32,574 nucleotides of DNA from NCBI GenBank assembly GCA_945861625.1, contig CAMAVI010000038.1, positions 1 through 32,574 of the forward strand, in the 5' to 3' direction. This document shows, one piece after another, positions 14,650-23,191 of this stretch. Origin of the DNA: Candidatus Sulfopaludibacter sp. SbA3 (GTDB taxonomy: Bacteria > Acidobacteriota > Terriglobia > Bryobacterales > Bryobacteraceae). Position 1 is the stretch's first letter. Each line of letters opens with the position of its first letter. The notes below the pieces were generated by a model that had not been told where the DNA came from, made no database searches, and saw only the letters and a list, made by a program, of their open reading frames with translations. The position numbers were made by a program, and so were the translations under genes.

Positions 14650-16635
14650 GTGAAGAGAATCTATTCCCTAGGGCTTCTGTGGGCCGCTGTTTGGGCGGCG
14701 GCGCAACCGGTAACCGCACCGGTGCGCAGTTTCGAGACCCGCTGCACGATCTGCCACGGCGGGGATGCCACCGGAACGGACCGCGCGCCGTCCATCCTGG
14801 GTTTCCTTGGTTCGCATTCCGATACCGAGATTGCCACCCTGGTGCGGACCGGCCGCGTGGATAAGGGCATGCCCCGCTTCGCGTTCACCAATGAGGAGAT
14901 GGACGTGTTGCTCAAGCATCTGCACGGCCTGGCGACGGGCACCGTGCAGGTGACGCCCGGCCAGCCCCGGCCCGGCACCGGCCCCTTCCAGCCGCATCCA
15001 GTCAGTCTCAAATTGCGCGATGGCCGCACGCTTGCCGGTACGCTCACCAGCGAATCGGCCTTCAGCGCGACTGTCATAACCGCCGACGGCAAGTTCCATC
15101 TGCTGATTCGCGACGGCGGCAACTACAGCGAGCGCCAGATTGAACCCAAACAGGATTGGGCCAGCTACGATGGCAGTCTCACCGGCAATCGTTACAGCCG
15201 CCTGGAACAGATCAATACCAACAATATTCAGAAGCTGGCTCCGGCGTGGGTGTTTCCGGTGCCGGGCGCCCCGCGCCTGGAAGTGACTCCGCTGGTGATC
15301 GACGGCGTGATGTACGTAACGGGGCCGAATGAAGCCTACGCGGTGGATGCGACCAGCGGTCGGCAGATCTGGGCGTTTCGCATGCCACGCACGCCGGGCA
15401 TCCTGAGCGAAGCCGGCGGCGGAGCCAATCGCGGCGTCGCGGTCGCGGGCAATCGCGTTTTCATGGCCACCGACCACGCGCACGTCATCGCGCTGGATCG
15501 CGGCACGGGCAAGAAACTGTGGGACGTGACCATGGCCGATGCCGCCGAAGGGTACAGTGCGTCGGCAGCGCCGCTGGTGGTGGGGGACCTGGTGCTCTCC
15601 GGTGTGGCCGGTGGCGAAGAGGGTGCGCGCGGATTTGTGGATGCCTACAAAGTCGCCACGGGCGAGCGGGCCTGGCGCTTCTACAGCATTCCCGTGCGCG
15701 GCGAGAAGGGCGCGGAAACGTGGGTCGGCAACGCGCTGGAACGCGGGTGCGGCGCGACGTGGCTTACGGGATCGTACGACGCGGCGCTCGAAACCTTGTA
15801 TTGGGCCGTCGGCAATCCGTGCCCGGATTTCAACGGCGATGAACGCAAGGGCGACAACCTATATACGTCGAGCGTGGTCGCTCTGGATATCAAGACCGGC
15901 ACGATGAAATGGTATTACCAGTTCACGCCGCATGACATGCATGACTGGGATTCCGTGCAGCCCATGCTGCTCGTCGACGAGCAGTGGGAAGGGCGTCCGC
16001 GCAAGCTGCTGCTGCACGGCGACCGCAACGGGTTCTTCTTCGTGCTCGACCGTACGAACGGGGAACTGCTGCTGGCCAAGCCGTTTTCCACAGTGAACTG
16101 GGCCACCGGCTACGGAAAAGACGGGCGGCCGATTTTGACCGAGCACTTCGATTCCACCCTCGAAGGCGCGCTCGTGTGTCCCGGCGTGGGTGGCGGCGCC
16201 AATTGGCCCGCGGCGTCCTACGATCCCATCACCAAGCTGTTTTATGTGCGCGTGATCGACGGCTGCGCGATCTATAAGAAGGACCCCGCGCCCATCGACA
16301 TGGGGCAGCGCTTCTTCGGCGGCAGCGGCGTGGGCCAGCCCGGAGCCAACTTGTTTATCCGCGCCCTGGATATCCGCACCGGACGGACCGCCTGGGAATA
16401 CAAACTGGCGAACGGCGGCGGCTCGGGGACGCTGGCGACGGCGGGCGGGCTGGTATTCTTCGGCGAAGGCGGAGGTACCATGACGGCGGTGAACGCGACT
16501 TCCGGAAAGACGGTCTGGCATTTTGAAACCGGGCAGAACTGGCGCGCGTCTCCCATGACGTATATGGTCGGCGGCAAACAATACGTCGCGCTCGCGGGCA
16601 ACGGCGGGATTTTCACGTTTGCGCTGGTGCAGTAG
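14650..16635 (+). CDS. PQQ-dependent dehydrogenase with an N-terminal cytochrome c domain
   Basis: A 661-aa exported quinohaemoprotein. After the signal peptide (to about residue 20) a cytochrome c domain has CTICH at 32-36 and a likely Met ligand in DKGMPRF (M74). Residues about 110-165 form a small beta-rich linker domain ([20 protein letters not shown]). The PQQ propeller follows, from [20 protein letters not shown]. Metal and PQQ residues match the family: Glu in AGGEEGARG (E323), Asn in VGNP (N389), and Asp-Trp-Asp in [11 protein letters not shown] (D432, D434). The second Asp predicts lanthanide use. Known quinohaemoprotein alcohol dehydrogenases carry the haem domain at the C terminus, so this order is different. 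The substrate is unknown. The GTG start follows the -10 spacing. Confidence 0.85.
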   Translation: MKRIYSLGLLWAAVWAAAQPVTAPVRSFETRCTICHGGDATGTDRAPSILGFLGSHSDTEIATLVRTGRVDKGMPRFAFTNEEMDVLLKHLHGLATGTVQVTPGQPRPGTGPFQPHPVSLKLRDGRTLAGTLTSESAFSATVITADGKFHLLIRDGGNYSERQIEPKQDWASYDGSLTGNRYSRLEQINTNNIQKLAPAWVFPVPGAPRLEVTPLVIDGVMYVTGPNEAYAVDATSGRQIWAFRMPRTPGILSEAGGGANRGVAVAGNRVFMATDHAHVIALDRGTGKKLWDVTMADAAEGYSASAAPLVVGDLVLSGVAGGEEGARGFVDAYKVATGERAWRFYSIPVRGEKGAETWVGNALERGCGATWLTGSYDAALETLYWAVGNPCPDFNGDERKGDNLYTSSVVALDIKTGTMKWYYQFTPHDMHDWDSVQPMLLVDEQWEGRPRKLLLHGDRNGFFFVLDRTNGELLLAKPFSTVNWATGYGKDGRPILTEHFDSTLEGALVCPGVGGGANWPAASYDPITKLFYVRVIDGCAIYKKDPAPIDMGQRFFGGSGVGQPGANLFIRALDIRTGRTAWEYKLANGGGSGTLATAGGLVFFGEGGGTMTAVNATSGKTVWHFETGQNWRASPMTYMVGGKQYVALAGNGGIFTFALVQ

Positions 16636-17262
16636 ATGTCGCGACTCTTCCTCGCAGCGCTGTACACAGTTCCGCTGCTCGCCGCCGATATCGACGTTCC
16701 CCGCACACTGAAGGGAGTCGAGGATCACTACAACCGGGCGCAGACGTTGTCGCTGTCTTTCGTGGAGATGTCCAAGATTCAAGGACGGCAGCGCACGGAG
16801 AAAGGCGACCTGTTTCTGCGCAAGCCCGGCCGCATGCGCTGGCAGTACACGGCTCCCGCCGGGAAACTCTTCATCTCCGATGGCAAGTTCGTCTATTCCT
16901 ACACGCCGGGGGACAATCGCGCCGAGAAGATGAAGATGAAGGAGACCGACGACATGCGCGCGCCTCTGGCGTTCCTGCTCGGGCGGCTGGAATTCAATAA
17001 AGACTTTCGCGAGTTCCGCGCGCACGCCGAAGACGGCGGCACCTATATCACGGCAATCCCCAAGTCGGACAAGCTTCCCTACACCGAAGTGTCGTTCCTG
17101 GCCGGACCGGATTTCACCATCCGCAAGCTGGAGGTGAAGGGCCAGGACAATTCGCTCCTCCAGTTCTCTTTTGAAAACGAAAAGCAGAACCCGCCGGTGC
17201 CCGATATGATGTTCCGCTTTACGCCTCCCGCCGGCGCCGAATACGTGGATTCGTCGAATTAA
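16636..17262 (+). CDS. LolA-like outer-membrane lipoprotein carrier protein
   Basis: A 208-aa exported protein (signal peptide MSRLFLAALYTVPLLAADI). The fold markers are those of LolA: VEDHYNRAQTLSLSFVEMSK near residues 29-48, then GDLFLRKPGRMRWQYTAPAG and LFISDGKFVYSYTP near 57-94. LolA carries lipoproteins across the periplasm to the outer membrane, which implies a diderm cell. Family members in Acidobacteriota are often divergent, so lipoprotein transport is likely but not certain. The ATG follows the stop of the haem-PQQ gene with no gap (TAG-ATG), so translation of the two is probably coupled. Confidence 0.82.
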   Translation: MSRLFLAALYTVPLLAADIDVPRTLKGVEDHYNRAQTLSLSFVEMSKIQGRQRTEKGDLFLRKPGRMRWQYTAPAGKLFISDGKFVYSYTPGDNRAEKMKMKETDDMRAPLAFLLGRLEFNKDFREFRAHAEDGGTYITAIPKSDKLPYTEVSFLAGPDFTIRKLEVKGQDNSLLQFSFENEKQNPPVPDMMFRFTPPAGAEYVDSSN

Positions 17263-17277
17263 GCCGTAGCGCGTGGT

Positions 17278-17283
17278 TACAAT
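17278..17283 (+). promoter_or_regulatory. -10 box (TACAAT), leaderless start of nadE
   Basis: TACAAT ends 9 bases before ATG 17293 and no Shine-Dalgarno site precedes the gene. Confidence 0.4.
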
Positions 17284-17292
17284 GGTATTTCC

Positions 17293-18954
17293 ATGCGCAT
17301 CGCTCTAGCGCAATTCAATCCCACGGTCGGGGACCTCGCGGGAAACGTAGATCGCATGGTGCGGTCCGCGCGCGATGCCGCCGCTCGCGGCGCCGAAGCT
17401 GTCGTGTTCCCCGAGCTCTCCCTCACCGGCTATCCTCCGCGCGATCTGGTGGAGAAGCCGAGTTTTATCGATGCCTCCGAACGCGAGTTGGAACGCCTGG
17501 CGCGGGAAACGCGCGATCTGGATCTCAGCATCGTTTCCGGATACGTGGGGCGCTCGGATGCCGAAACCGGCAAGCGCACGCAGAACCGCGCGGCGCTGAT
17601 CGAGCACGGCGAAATCGTTTTCCGGCAGAGCAAGATGCTGCTGCCTACGTATGACGTCTTCGACGAAGCGCGCTACTTCCGGCCGGCCGAGCGCCAGCAT
17701 CTGTGCACTCTGCGCGGAACTCCCGTCGCGCTGACCATCTGCGAAGACGCCTGGAATGATCGCGACTATTGGAAACACCGTCTGTATCAGCGCGACCCCG
17801 TGGAGGAATTGTTCTCGGCCGGCGCGCAGATGCTAATCTGCATCAACGCGTCCCCTTACAACATGGGAAAACGGGCGATCCGGCGTAGTGTTTACCGCGC
17901 CGCCGCGCGGCGGTACGGCAAGCCCGTCGTATACGTCAATCAGGTGGGCGGCAACGATCAACTGGTTTTCGACGGTACCAGTTTCGCGATGAATAGAGCC
18001 GGGGAAGTGATCGCGCAGGCTGGATCGTTTGAAGAAGATTTGGTGCTGTGCGATCTCGGCGCGGGCACCGGAGAACGTAACGAGGATTTTACCGACGAAT
18101 GTGAAGCCGCGTATCAGGCGCTCGTGTTGGGCACTCGCGACTATATTCGCAAGTGCGGATTCGCGAAGGTCCTCATTGGGCTAAGCGGCGGTATTGACTC
18201 GGCATTGACCGCCGTGATCGCCGTCGACGCCGTGGGCAAAGAGAATGTGACCGGCGTGGGGATGCCCGGTCCGTATTCGTCGGAACACAGCGTGACCGAT
18301 GCACGCGTGATGGCGGAAAAGCTGGGCATCCGCTTCGAGCTGGTTTCCATCGCGGGAACGTATGAGCGCTTTCTTGAGGATCTGACTCCGCTGTTTGGGG
18401 GCTGGGCGGCGAAGACTGGAAGCGACGTGACGGAAGAGAACCTCCAATCGCGTCTGCGCGGCGTCACGCTCATGGCGCTTTCCAATAAGACCGGCGCGAT
18501 GGTGTTAACCACCGGCAATAAGAGTGAACTCGCCGTGGGCTACTGCACGCTCTATGGCGATATGTGCGGAGGGCTCGCGGTCATCAGTGATGTGCCCAAG
18601 ACGCTGGTGTACAAGCTGGCCCGCCTCGCCAACACGCGGCACAACGGCGCGATTCCGGAAAGCGTGTTCACCAAACCGCCTTCGGCTGAACTGCGGCCGG
18701 ACCAGAAAGACACGGACTCCCTGCCGCCGTATGAGGTGCTGGATCCCATCCTTGAAGCCTACGTCGAACACAATCATGCGCCGCCTGAGATTGCCGCAAG
18801 TCTGAAGCTGCCGCTGGAACAAGTGCTGGACATCGTCCACAAAGTGGATCGCAATGAATACAAGCGCCAGCAGGCCGCGCCGGGATTGAAGGTGACCACC
18901 AAGGCGTTCGGCGTGGGCCGCCGGATGCCGATAGCCCAAAGGTTTTCGCAATGA
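17293..18954 (+). CDS. nadE: Glutamine-hydrolysing NAD+ synthetase
   Basis: A 553-aa two-domain enzyme that makes NAD+ from deamido-NAD+ with glutamine as nitrogen donor. The N-terminal nitrilase domain carries the Glu-Lys-Cys triad: E41 in PELSLTGYPP, K114 in QSKMLLPTYDVF and C150 in LTICEDAW. The C-terminal synthetase domain has the PP-loop SGGIDS at 298-303, the VGMPGPYSSEHSVTDAR block, and a TTGNKSELAVGY block. The length is normal for the short glutamine-dependent form. The stop overlaps the start of the next gene in ATGA, so the downstream propeller protein is translationally coupled. Confidence 0.96.
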   Translation: MRIALAQFNPTVGDLAGNVDRMVRSARDAAARGAEAVVFPELSLTGYPPRDLVEKPSFIDASERELERLARETRDLDLSIVSGYVGRSDAETGKRTQNRAALIEHGEIVFRQSKMLLPTYDVFDEARYFRPAERQHLCTLRGTPVALTICEDAWNDRDYWKHRLYQRDPVEELFSAGAQMLICINASPYNMGKRAIRRSVYRAAARRYGKPVVYVNQVGGNDQLVFDGTSFAMNRAGEVIAQAGSFEEDLVLCDLGAGTGERNEDFTDECEAAYQALVLGTRDYIRKCGFAKVLIGLSGGIDSALTAVIAVDAVGKENVTGVGMPGPYSSEHSVTDARVMAEKLGIRFELVSIAGTYERFLEDLTPLFGGWAAKTGSDVTEENLQSRLRGVTLMALSNKTGAMVLTTGNKSELAVGYCTLYGDMCGGLAVISDVPKTLVYKLARLANTRHNGAIPESVFTKPPSAELRPDQKDTDSLPPYEVLDPILEAYVEHNHAPPEIAASLKLPLEQVLDIVHKVDRNEYKRQQAAPGLKVTTKAFGVGRRMPIAQRFSQ

Positions 18955-20429
18955 AAGCCGTTTTCGCGGCGAGAGCCGGGGCGCTCCTGTTCGGCGCGCT
19001 CGGCGCGTTCGCCATGGATTTCCCGATGTCGCTGGCCGTCGCGCCGGATGGCCGCGTGCTCGCGCTCAGCGGAGGCGCCAAGCCTTCGATCAGCGTCGTG
19101 AACGGCGCGGAGCTTCCTTTGCCCGATGCCTGGCTGGGGCTAACTGTTTCGCCGGACGGAAAGAATGTCTACGTGGGCGGCGGCTCGCGCGGCGTAGTGT
19201 ATGAGTTGAGTTACGCGCAGGGCGAACTGAAACTGGCTCGTGAAATGAAAGCCGCGGACTTTGTGGGTGACGTCACGGTTTCTCCCGACGGCCGCTTGAT
19301 CTACGCGGCGGACCTCTTCGGCAACGCGGTCGTCGTCATCAATCCGCAATCGGGCCGCGTGATCGACAAATTCAAAACCGGAAGGCGCCCGTACCGCATT
19401 TTGTTCCATCCCGACGGGCGCTCGTACTTCATATCGAGTTGGGCGGACGCGGCCGTTTATCAATACAACGCCACGAGCGGCGAAGAAATCGGGCGCATCC
19501 GCGTGGGCCCGCATCCCACTGACATGGTACTCAGCGCCTACAAGCCACAGCGGGATGCCGGTGAGCCGCCCATTCCTTGGCGCTACCGCTTGTTCGTCGC
19601 GGCCGCCAATACCAACAACGTGTTTGTCGTGGGAGTCGGCGAAAACAAGACGCTGAACCTTATGGAAAGCATCCACGTTGCGCCGTCGCGACTCTCGCCT
19701 CTCGGTATGACGCCCAGTGCTCTTGCGCTTTCCCCCGACCAGACCCGCTTGTACGTGGCCTGCTCCGATGCCGATCTGATCGCATCCGTGAATGTCTCGG
19801 ATGTGCGCGGCGTTGTCGACGGTTTTATCCCGGCGGGCGCTTATCCGGCGGCGCTGCGTACCGCTGGCGACAGAGTGTGGGTTGCCAACGCGCGCGCGAA
19901 TTCAGTGCAGCCTCTCGGGGATGTGGCTCCGGTGCCTGCGGAACGCGAACCGTCGAAGCTGAGTCCCGCTGCGCATGTCATCTATGTCGTCCGTGACACA
20001 GAGCCCGAAGCGGTCATGCGAGCCGTGGCCGGCGTCGCACCGGACTTCACGGTGAAGCTCGGCCGCCGGTCTAATTTCGATTTTGGCGATCCCGCGAACC
20101 TGCCTCCCGCCGGCTACCTGTGGACCAACGCGATGGCAGCAGGGTTCACCGTTCGCAACTACGGCATACTGGTCCGTAACGGGCAGGCCATCGACCCGGC
20201 TATCCGTCCGTTCACCAAGCCGGATGCAGCGGCCTTCCTGGAAGACTTGAAGCAATTTGAAGCCAGCGGCATGATGCCGCGGCTGATCGTGATTGCCGAC
20301 CCCAGCGGCGACGCCATCAAGGCCGCGCTTGCCAAGAGCCGCTTTGCCGCGAACACGGAGATCGTTGTGGGAGACTTGCGGCGCGTTGTGGCGCTGCTCG
20401 GTTTGCGGCCGATGACCCGGAAAGATTGA
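18951..20429 (+). CDS. Exported YncE/NHL-like beta-propeller protein
   Basis: A 492-aa protein with a signal peptide (MKAVFAARAGALLFGALGAF). It consists of repeated propeller blades with VSPDGKNVYVGGG, VSPDGRLIYAADLFGNAVV, HPDGRSYFISS and LSPDQTRLYVACSD. The last 130 residues (from about 350) form a different domain containing HVIYVVRDTEPE and an Ala-rich stretch. Propellers of this type often bind cofactors, polymers or partner proteins outside the cell; no enzyme residues are evident. It overlaps nadE by 4 bases and the next gene (GH57) by 1 base (TGATG), so all three are one unit. Confidence 0.75.
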   Translation: MKAVFAARAGALLFGALGAFAMDFPMSLAVAPDGRVLALSGGAKPSISVVNGAELPLPDAWLGLTVSPDGKNVYVGGGSRGVVYELSYAQGELKLAREMKAADFVGDVTVSPDGRLIYAADLFGNAVVVINPQSGRVIDKFKTGRRPYRILFHPDGRSYFISSWADAAVYQYNATSGEEIGRIRVGPHPTDMVLSAYKPQRDAGEPPIPWRYRLFVAAANTNNVFVVGVGENKTLNLMESIHVAPSRLSPLGMTPSALALSPDQTRLYVACSDADLIASVNVSDVRGVVDGFIPAGAYPAALRTAGDRVWVANARANSVQPLGDVAPVPAEREPSKLSPAAHVIYVVRDTEPEAVMRAVAGVAPDFTVKLGRRSNFDFGDPANLPPAGYLWTNAMAAGFTVRNYGILVRNGQAIDPAIRPFTKPDAAAFLEDLKQFEASGMMPRLIVIADPSGDAIKAALAKSRFAANTEIVVGDLRRVVALLGLRPMTRKD

Positions 20430-22420
20430 TGACCACTCTCTGCTTCCTCTGGCACATGCACCAGCCGTTCTACAAAGACTTGTGGAGCGGAGAATACAAG
20501 CTGCCGTGGACGCGCCTGCATGCCCTCAAAGATTATGCCGGGATGGTGGAGATTCTGGCTGAATTCCCGGGGATTCATCAGACGTTCAATCTGGTTCCGT
20601 GCATGGTGGCGCAGATCGACGAGTACGCCTCGGGCCAGGCCTCCGATCCGTTTCTGGATTGCGCCTTGGCGCGCGCGGAGGACCTGAGCGAAGCGCAACG
20701 CAATTTCGTTCTCAAGTATTTTTTTCAGGCCAACTATGACCGCCTGATCTGCCGCTATCCGCGTTATCGCGAATTGCATGAAAAGCAGGCGCGGAAGGAG
20801 CCGTTCCTGACGCAGGATTTTCGCGATTTACAGGTACTGAATCAAATGGTCTGGTTTGATGAAGACCTGCTGGCTCGCGACGCGGAACTCATCGAACTGG
20901 TGCGCAAGGGGCGCGATTTCACGCTCGACGATCAGGCCGTGATGGCGCGCAAGCAAAGGGAGTCTTTGCGGCGCGTACTGCCGGTGTACCGCGAATTCGC
21001 GGATCGCGGGCAGATCGAAATCTCCACAACGCCGTACTATCATCCGATTCTGCCTCTGTTGTGCGATTCCGATATCGCTTCCGTGCCGCATCCCGGTGTG
21101 GCGTTGCCGCCGCGCTTTCATTATCCGGGCGACGCCCGCGAGCAATTGGAACGAGCCCGCGCCTACATGCTCGAAATCTTCGGTGTGGCTCCCGTTGGCT
21201 TGTGGCCCTCCGAGGGTTCGGTTTCCGATCACGCTTTGGCCTTGGCCCACGATTCGGGGTTTACGTGGGCGGCGAGCGACAACGGGGTGCTCGGCCGCAC
21301 GCTCAACCGCGACCCCGGTGTCGATGTTACCTACAAGCCGTACGCGTGGCGCCAGAGCGGCCGCGAAATGCGCATGATCTTTCGCGACCACTATCTCAGC
21401 GATTTGATCGGCTTCGAGTACTCGCGCATGAATCCCGCCGATGCCGCGGGGCACTTCCTGGACCGCATCATTCAGAACGCGGCGGGGCACAACGCGGCGG
21501 GCCGCGAAGCGCTCGTCCCCATCATCCTCGACGGAGAAAACGCGTGGGAGTATTATGAGGCCAATGGCCGCCCGTTTCTGCGCGAGTTGTACCGGCGCAT
21601 TGCGGAAGATCCCAATTTGGAGGCGCTCACCGTTTCCGAGGCGCTTGCGAAATTCGAAGCCGAACCACTGCAGGGAATTTTTCCCGGCTCCTGGATCAAC
21701 GCGAACTTCGACATTTGGATCGGCGCTGAAGAAGACAACCAGGCGTGGGAGCTGCTGCTCGCCGCGCGCCGCGCCTATGATGAGACTCCGGATGTCTCCG
21801 AGAACGCGCGCCGGCTGGCCTATGAGGAATTGCTGATTGCTGAAGGCAGCGACTGGAACTGGTGGTATGGTCCCGAGCATGGTTCGGACAACCGCCCGGA
21901 ATTCGACCAGTTGTATCGCGATCACCTTGCCAATGTGTACCGGGCGTTGGGGCTGGTCCCGCCGGAAGCGCTCGGGCATCCCATCCTGCGCTCTCTCCAG
22001 ACCGGCGAAGTCCATGAGACGCCGCAAAATCCGGTTCGCATCACGCTCGACGGTGAGATCACATCCTATTTTGAGTGGATGGGCGCGGGACGCTACCGTC
22101 CCGATCTCCGTTCCGGAGCGATGCACGGCGGCTCATTGCCCGCGCGCGAGATGTATTACGGCTGCGACGGGGAACACGTAGCCATCCGTCTGGATGGCAT
22201 TTCCAGCGGCGTCACAATTCACGTCGAGTTTGAAACTGGCATGACGGAAGCGCGAATCGCCGTGGGGCGTATCGCCGAGCTTCAGGCTCCGCTCGCGGGA
22301 CACCGCTTCCGCGTTCACGTTTCCCACAACGGGCTTCCGCCCATGACTTTGCCCGCGCAGGGCTGGATCGAAATTGGCGAATGCATGGCGCTGGCCAAGC
22401 CAATGCTTCCTTTGCGGTAA
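20429..22420 (+). CDS. Glycoside hydrolase family 57 protein
   Basis: A 663-aa cytoplasmic protein of the GH57 alpha-glucan family (amylases, 4-alpha-glucanotransferases, branching enzymes). The family starts with LWHMHQPFYK, continues with the QTFNLVPCM block, and has the nucleophile Glu in LWPSEGSVSD (E262), a WAASDNGVLG block and ILDGENAWEYY. The last 140 residues are extra beta-rich sequence. Retaining action on alpha-1,4-glucans such as glycogen is likely; which reaction cannot be told. No signal peptide is present. ATG 20429 overlaps the stop of the upstream gene by 1 base, which favours it over the TTG at 20426. Confidence 0.9.
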   Translation: MTTLCFLWHMHQPFYKDLWSGEYKLPWTRLHALKDYAGMVEILAEFPGIHQTFNLVPCMVAQIDEYASGQASDPFLDCALARAEDLSEAQRNFVLKYFFQANYDRLICRYPRYRELHEKQARKEPFLTQDFRDLQVLNQMVWFDEDLLARDAELIELVRKGRDFTLDDQAVMARKQRESLRRVLPVYREFADRGQIEISTTPYYHPILPLLCDSDIASVPHPGVALPPRFHYPGDAREQLERARAYMLEIFGVAPVGLWPSEGSVSDHALALAHDSGFTWAASDNGVLGRTLNRDPGVDVTYKPYAWRQSGREMRMIFRDHYLSDLIGFEYSRMNPADAAGHFLDRIIQNAAGHNAAGREALVPIILDGENAWEYYEANGRPFLRELYRRIAEDPNLEALTVSEALAKFEAEPLQGIFPGSWINANFDIWIGAEEDNQAWELLLAARRAYDETPDVSENARRLAYEELLIAEGSDWNWWYGPEHGSDNRPEFDQLYRDHLANVYRALGLVPPEALGHPILRSLQTGEVHETPQNPVRITLDGEITSYFEWMGAGRYRPDLRSGAMHGGSLPAREMYYGCDGEHVAIRLDGISSGVTIHVEFETGMTEARIAVGRIAELQAPLAGHRFRVHVSHNGLPPMTLPAQGWIEIGECMALAKPMLPLR

Positions 22421-22429
22421 AGTAACGGC

Positions 22430-23191
22430 TTGGTCCGTGCGTGCATGTCCACTCATTACGACCACATCGCCGAGCAATACAAGCGCGCCAAGCTGATCCC
22501 CTGGCGGCATCACGTCGAGCAATACAGCTTGCTCAAACTGCTCGGCGGCGTCGAAGGAAAGTCGGTTCTGGATCTTGCGTGTGGAGAGGGGCACTATACG
22601 CGCATGGTCAAGGCGCTCGGCGCGGCGCGTGCCGCGGGAGTCGACATTTCAACGAAGATGATCGAACTCGCCCAGAACAGTGAAAGGGGAAATAGGCTTG
22701 GCGTCGAATACACAGTCGCCGACGCGCGGTCGATCCAATTTCCAGATGCGTTCGACGTTGTGCTTGCCGCCTATCTCTTGAACTACGCACGCACGCCCGA
22801 CGAACTGCTGGCGATGTGCCAGGGAATCGCCAGGAACCTGAAGCCGGGCGGCCGATTCGTCACCGTCAACAACAACCCTCTACAGCGGCCCGAGAATTTT
22901 CTGACGACACGCAAGTACGGCTTCGTGAAGAGCGCCGATGAGGAGCTTCGCAACGGCACGGCGCTGCACTACACGATTTTCCTCGAAAACGAGACGTTTC
23001 AGTTCGATAACTATCATCTGGACATCGCCACCCATGAATGGGCGCTGCGTGAGGCAGGCCTCGACGGCATTCAATGGCACTCGCTGGAGCTTTCTCCTGC
23101 TGAAGCCAGCGGACCCAACCGGGAGTATTGGGACGATTTTTTCGCGGATCCGTCCGTGATCCTTGTGGAGTGCCGGAAGCCGCCGGCATGA
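22430..23191 (+). CDS. SAM-dependent methyltransferase
   Basis: About 248-253 aa. Class I methyltransferase: YDHIAEQYKRAK leads in, SVLDLACGEGHYTRMV (near residue 50) is SAM motif I, AGVDISTKMIELAQ is motif II, and FDVVLAAYLLNYA motif IV. The C-terminal block around YHLDIATHEWALREAGL resembles small-molecule methyltransferases such as ToxA-like enzymes. The substrate is unknown. A TTG at 22430 is 6 bases after TAAAGT and would fit a leaderless start; ATG 22445 is also possible. The stop overlaps the NCS1 start (ATGA), so both genes are one unit. Confidence 0.82.
   Translation: MVRACMSTHYDHIAEQYKRAKLIPWRHHVEQYSLLKLLGGVEGKSVLDLACGEGHYTRMVKALGAARAAGVDISTKMIELAQNSERGNRLGVEYTVADARSIQFPDAFDVVLAAYLLNYARTPDELLAMCQGIARNLKPGGRFVTVNNNPLQRPENFLTTRKYGFVKSADEELRNGTALHYTIFLENETFQFDNYHLDIATHEWALREAGLDGIQWHSLELSPAEASGPNREYWDDFFADPSVILVECRKPPA

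Noticed and set aside
15859..17025. 388-residue open frame on the minus strand
   Set aside because: It crosses the haem-PQQ and LolA-like genes on the other strand and has no start signal or domain.
20828..22126. 432-residue open frame on the minus strand
   Set aside because: It is antisense to the GH57 gene, which has all family motifs; the composition is that of a shadow frame.
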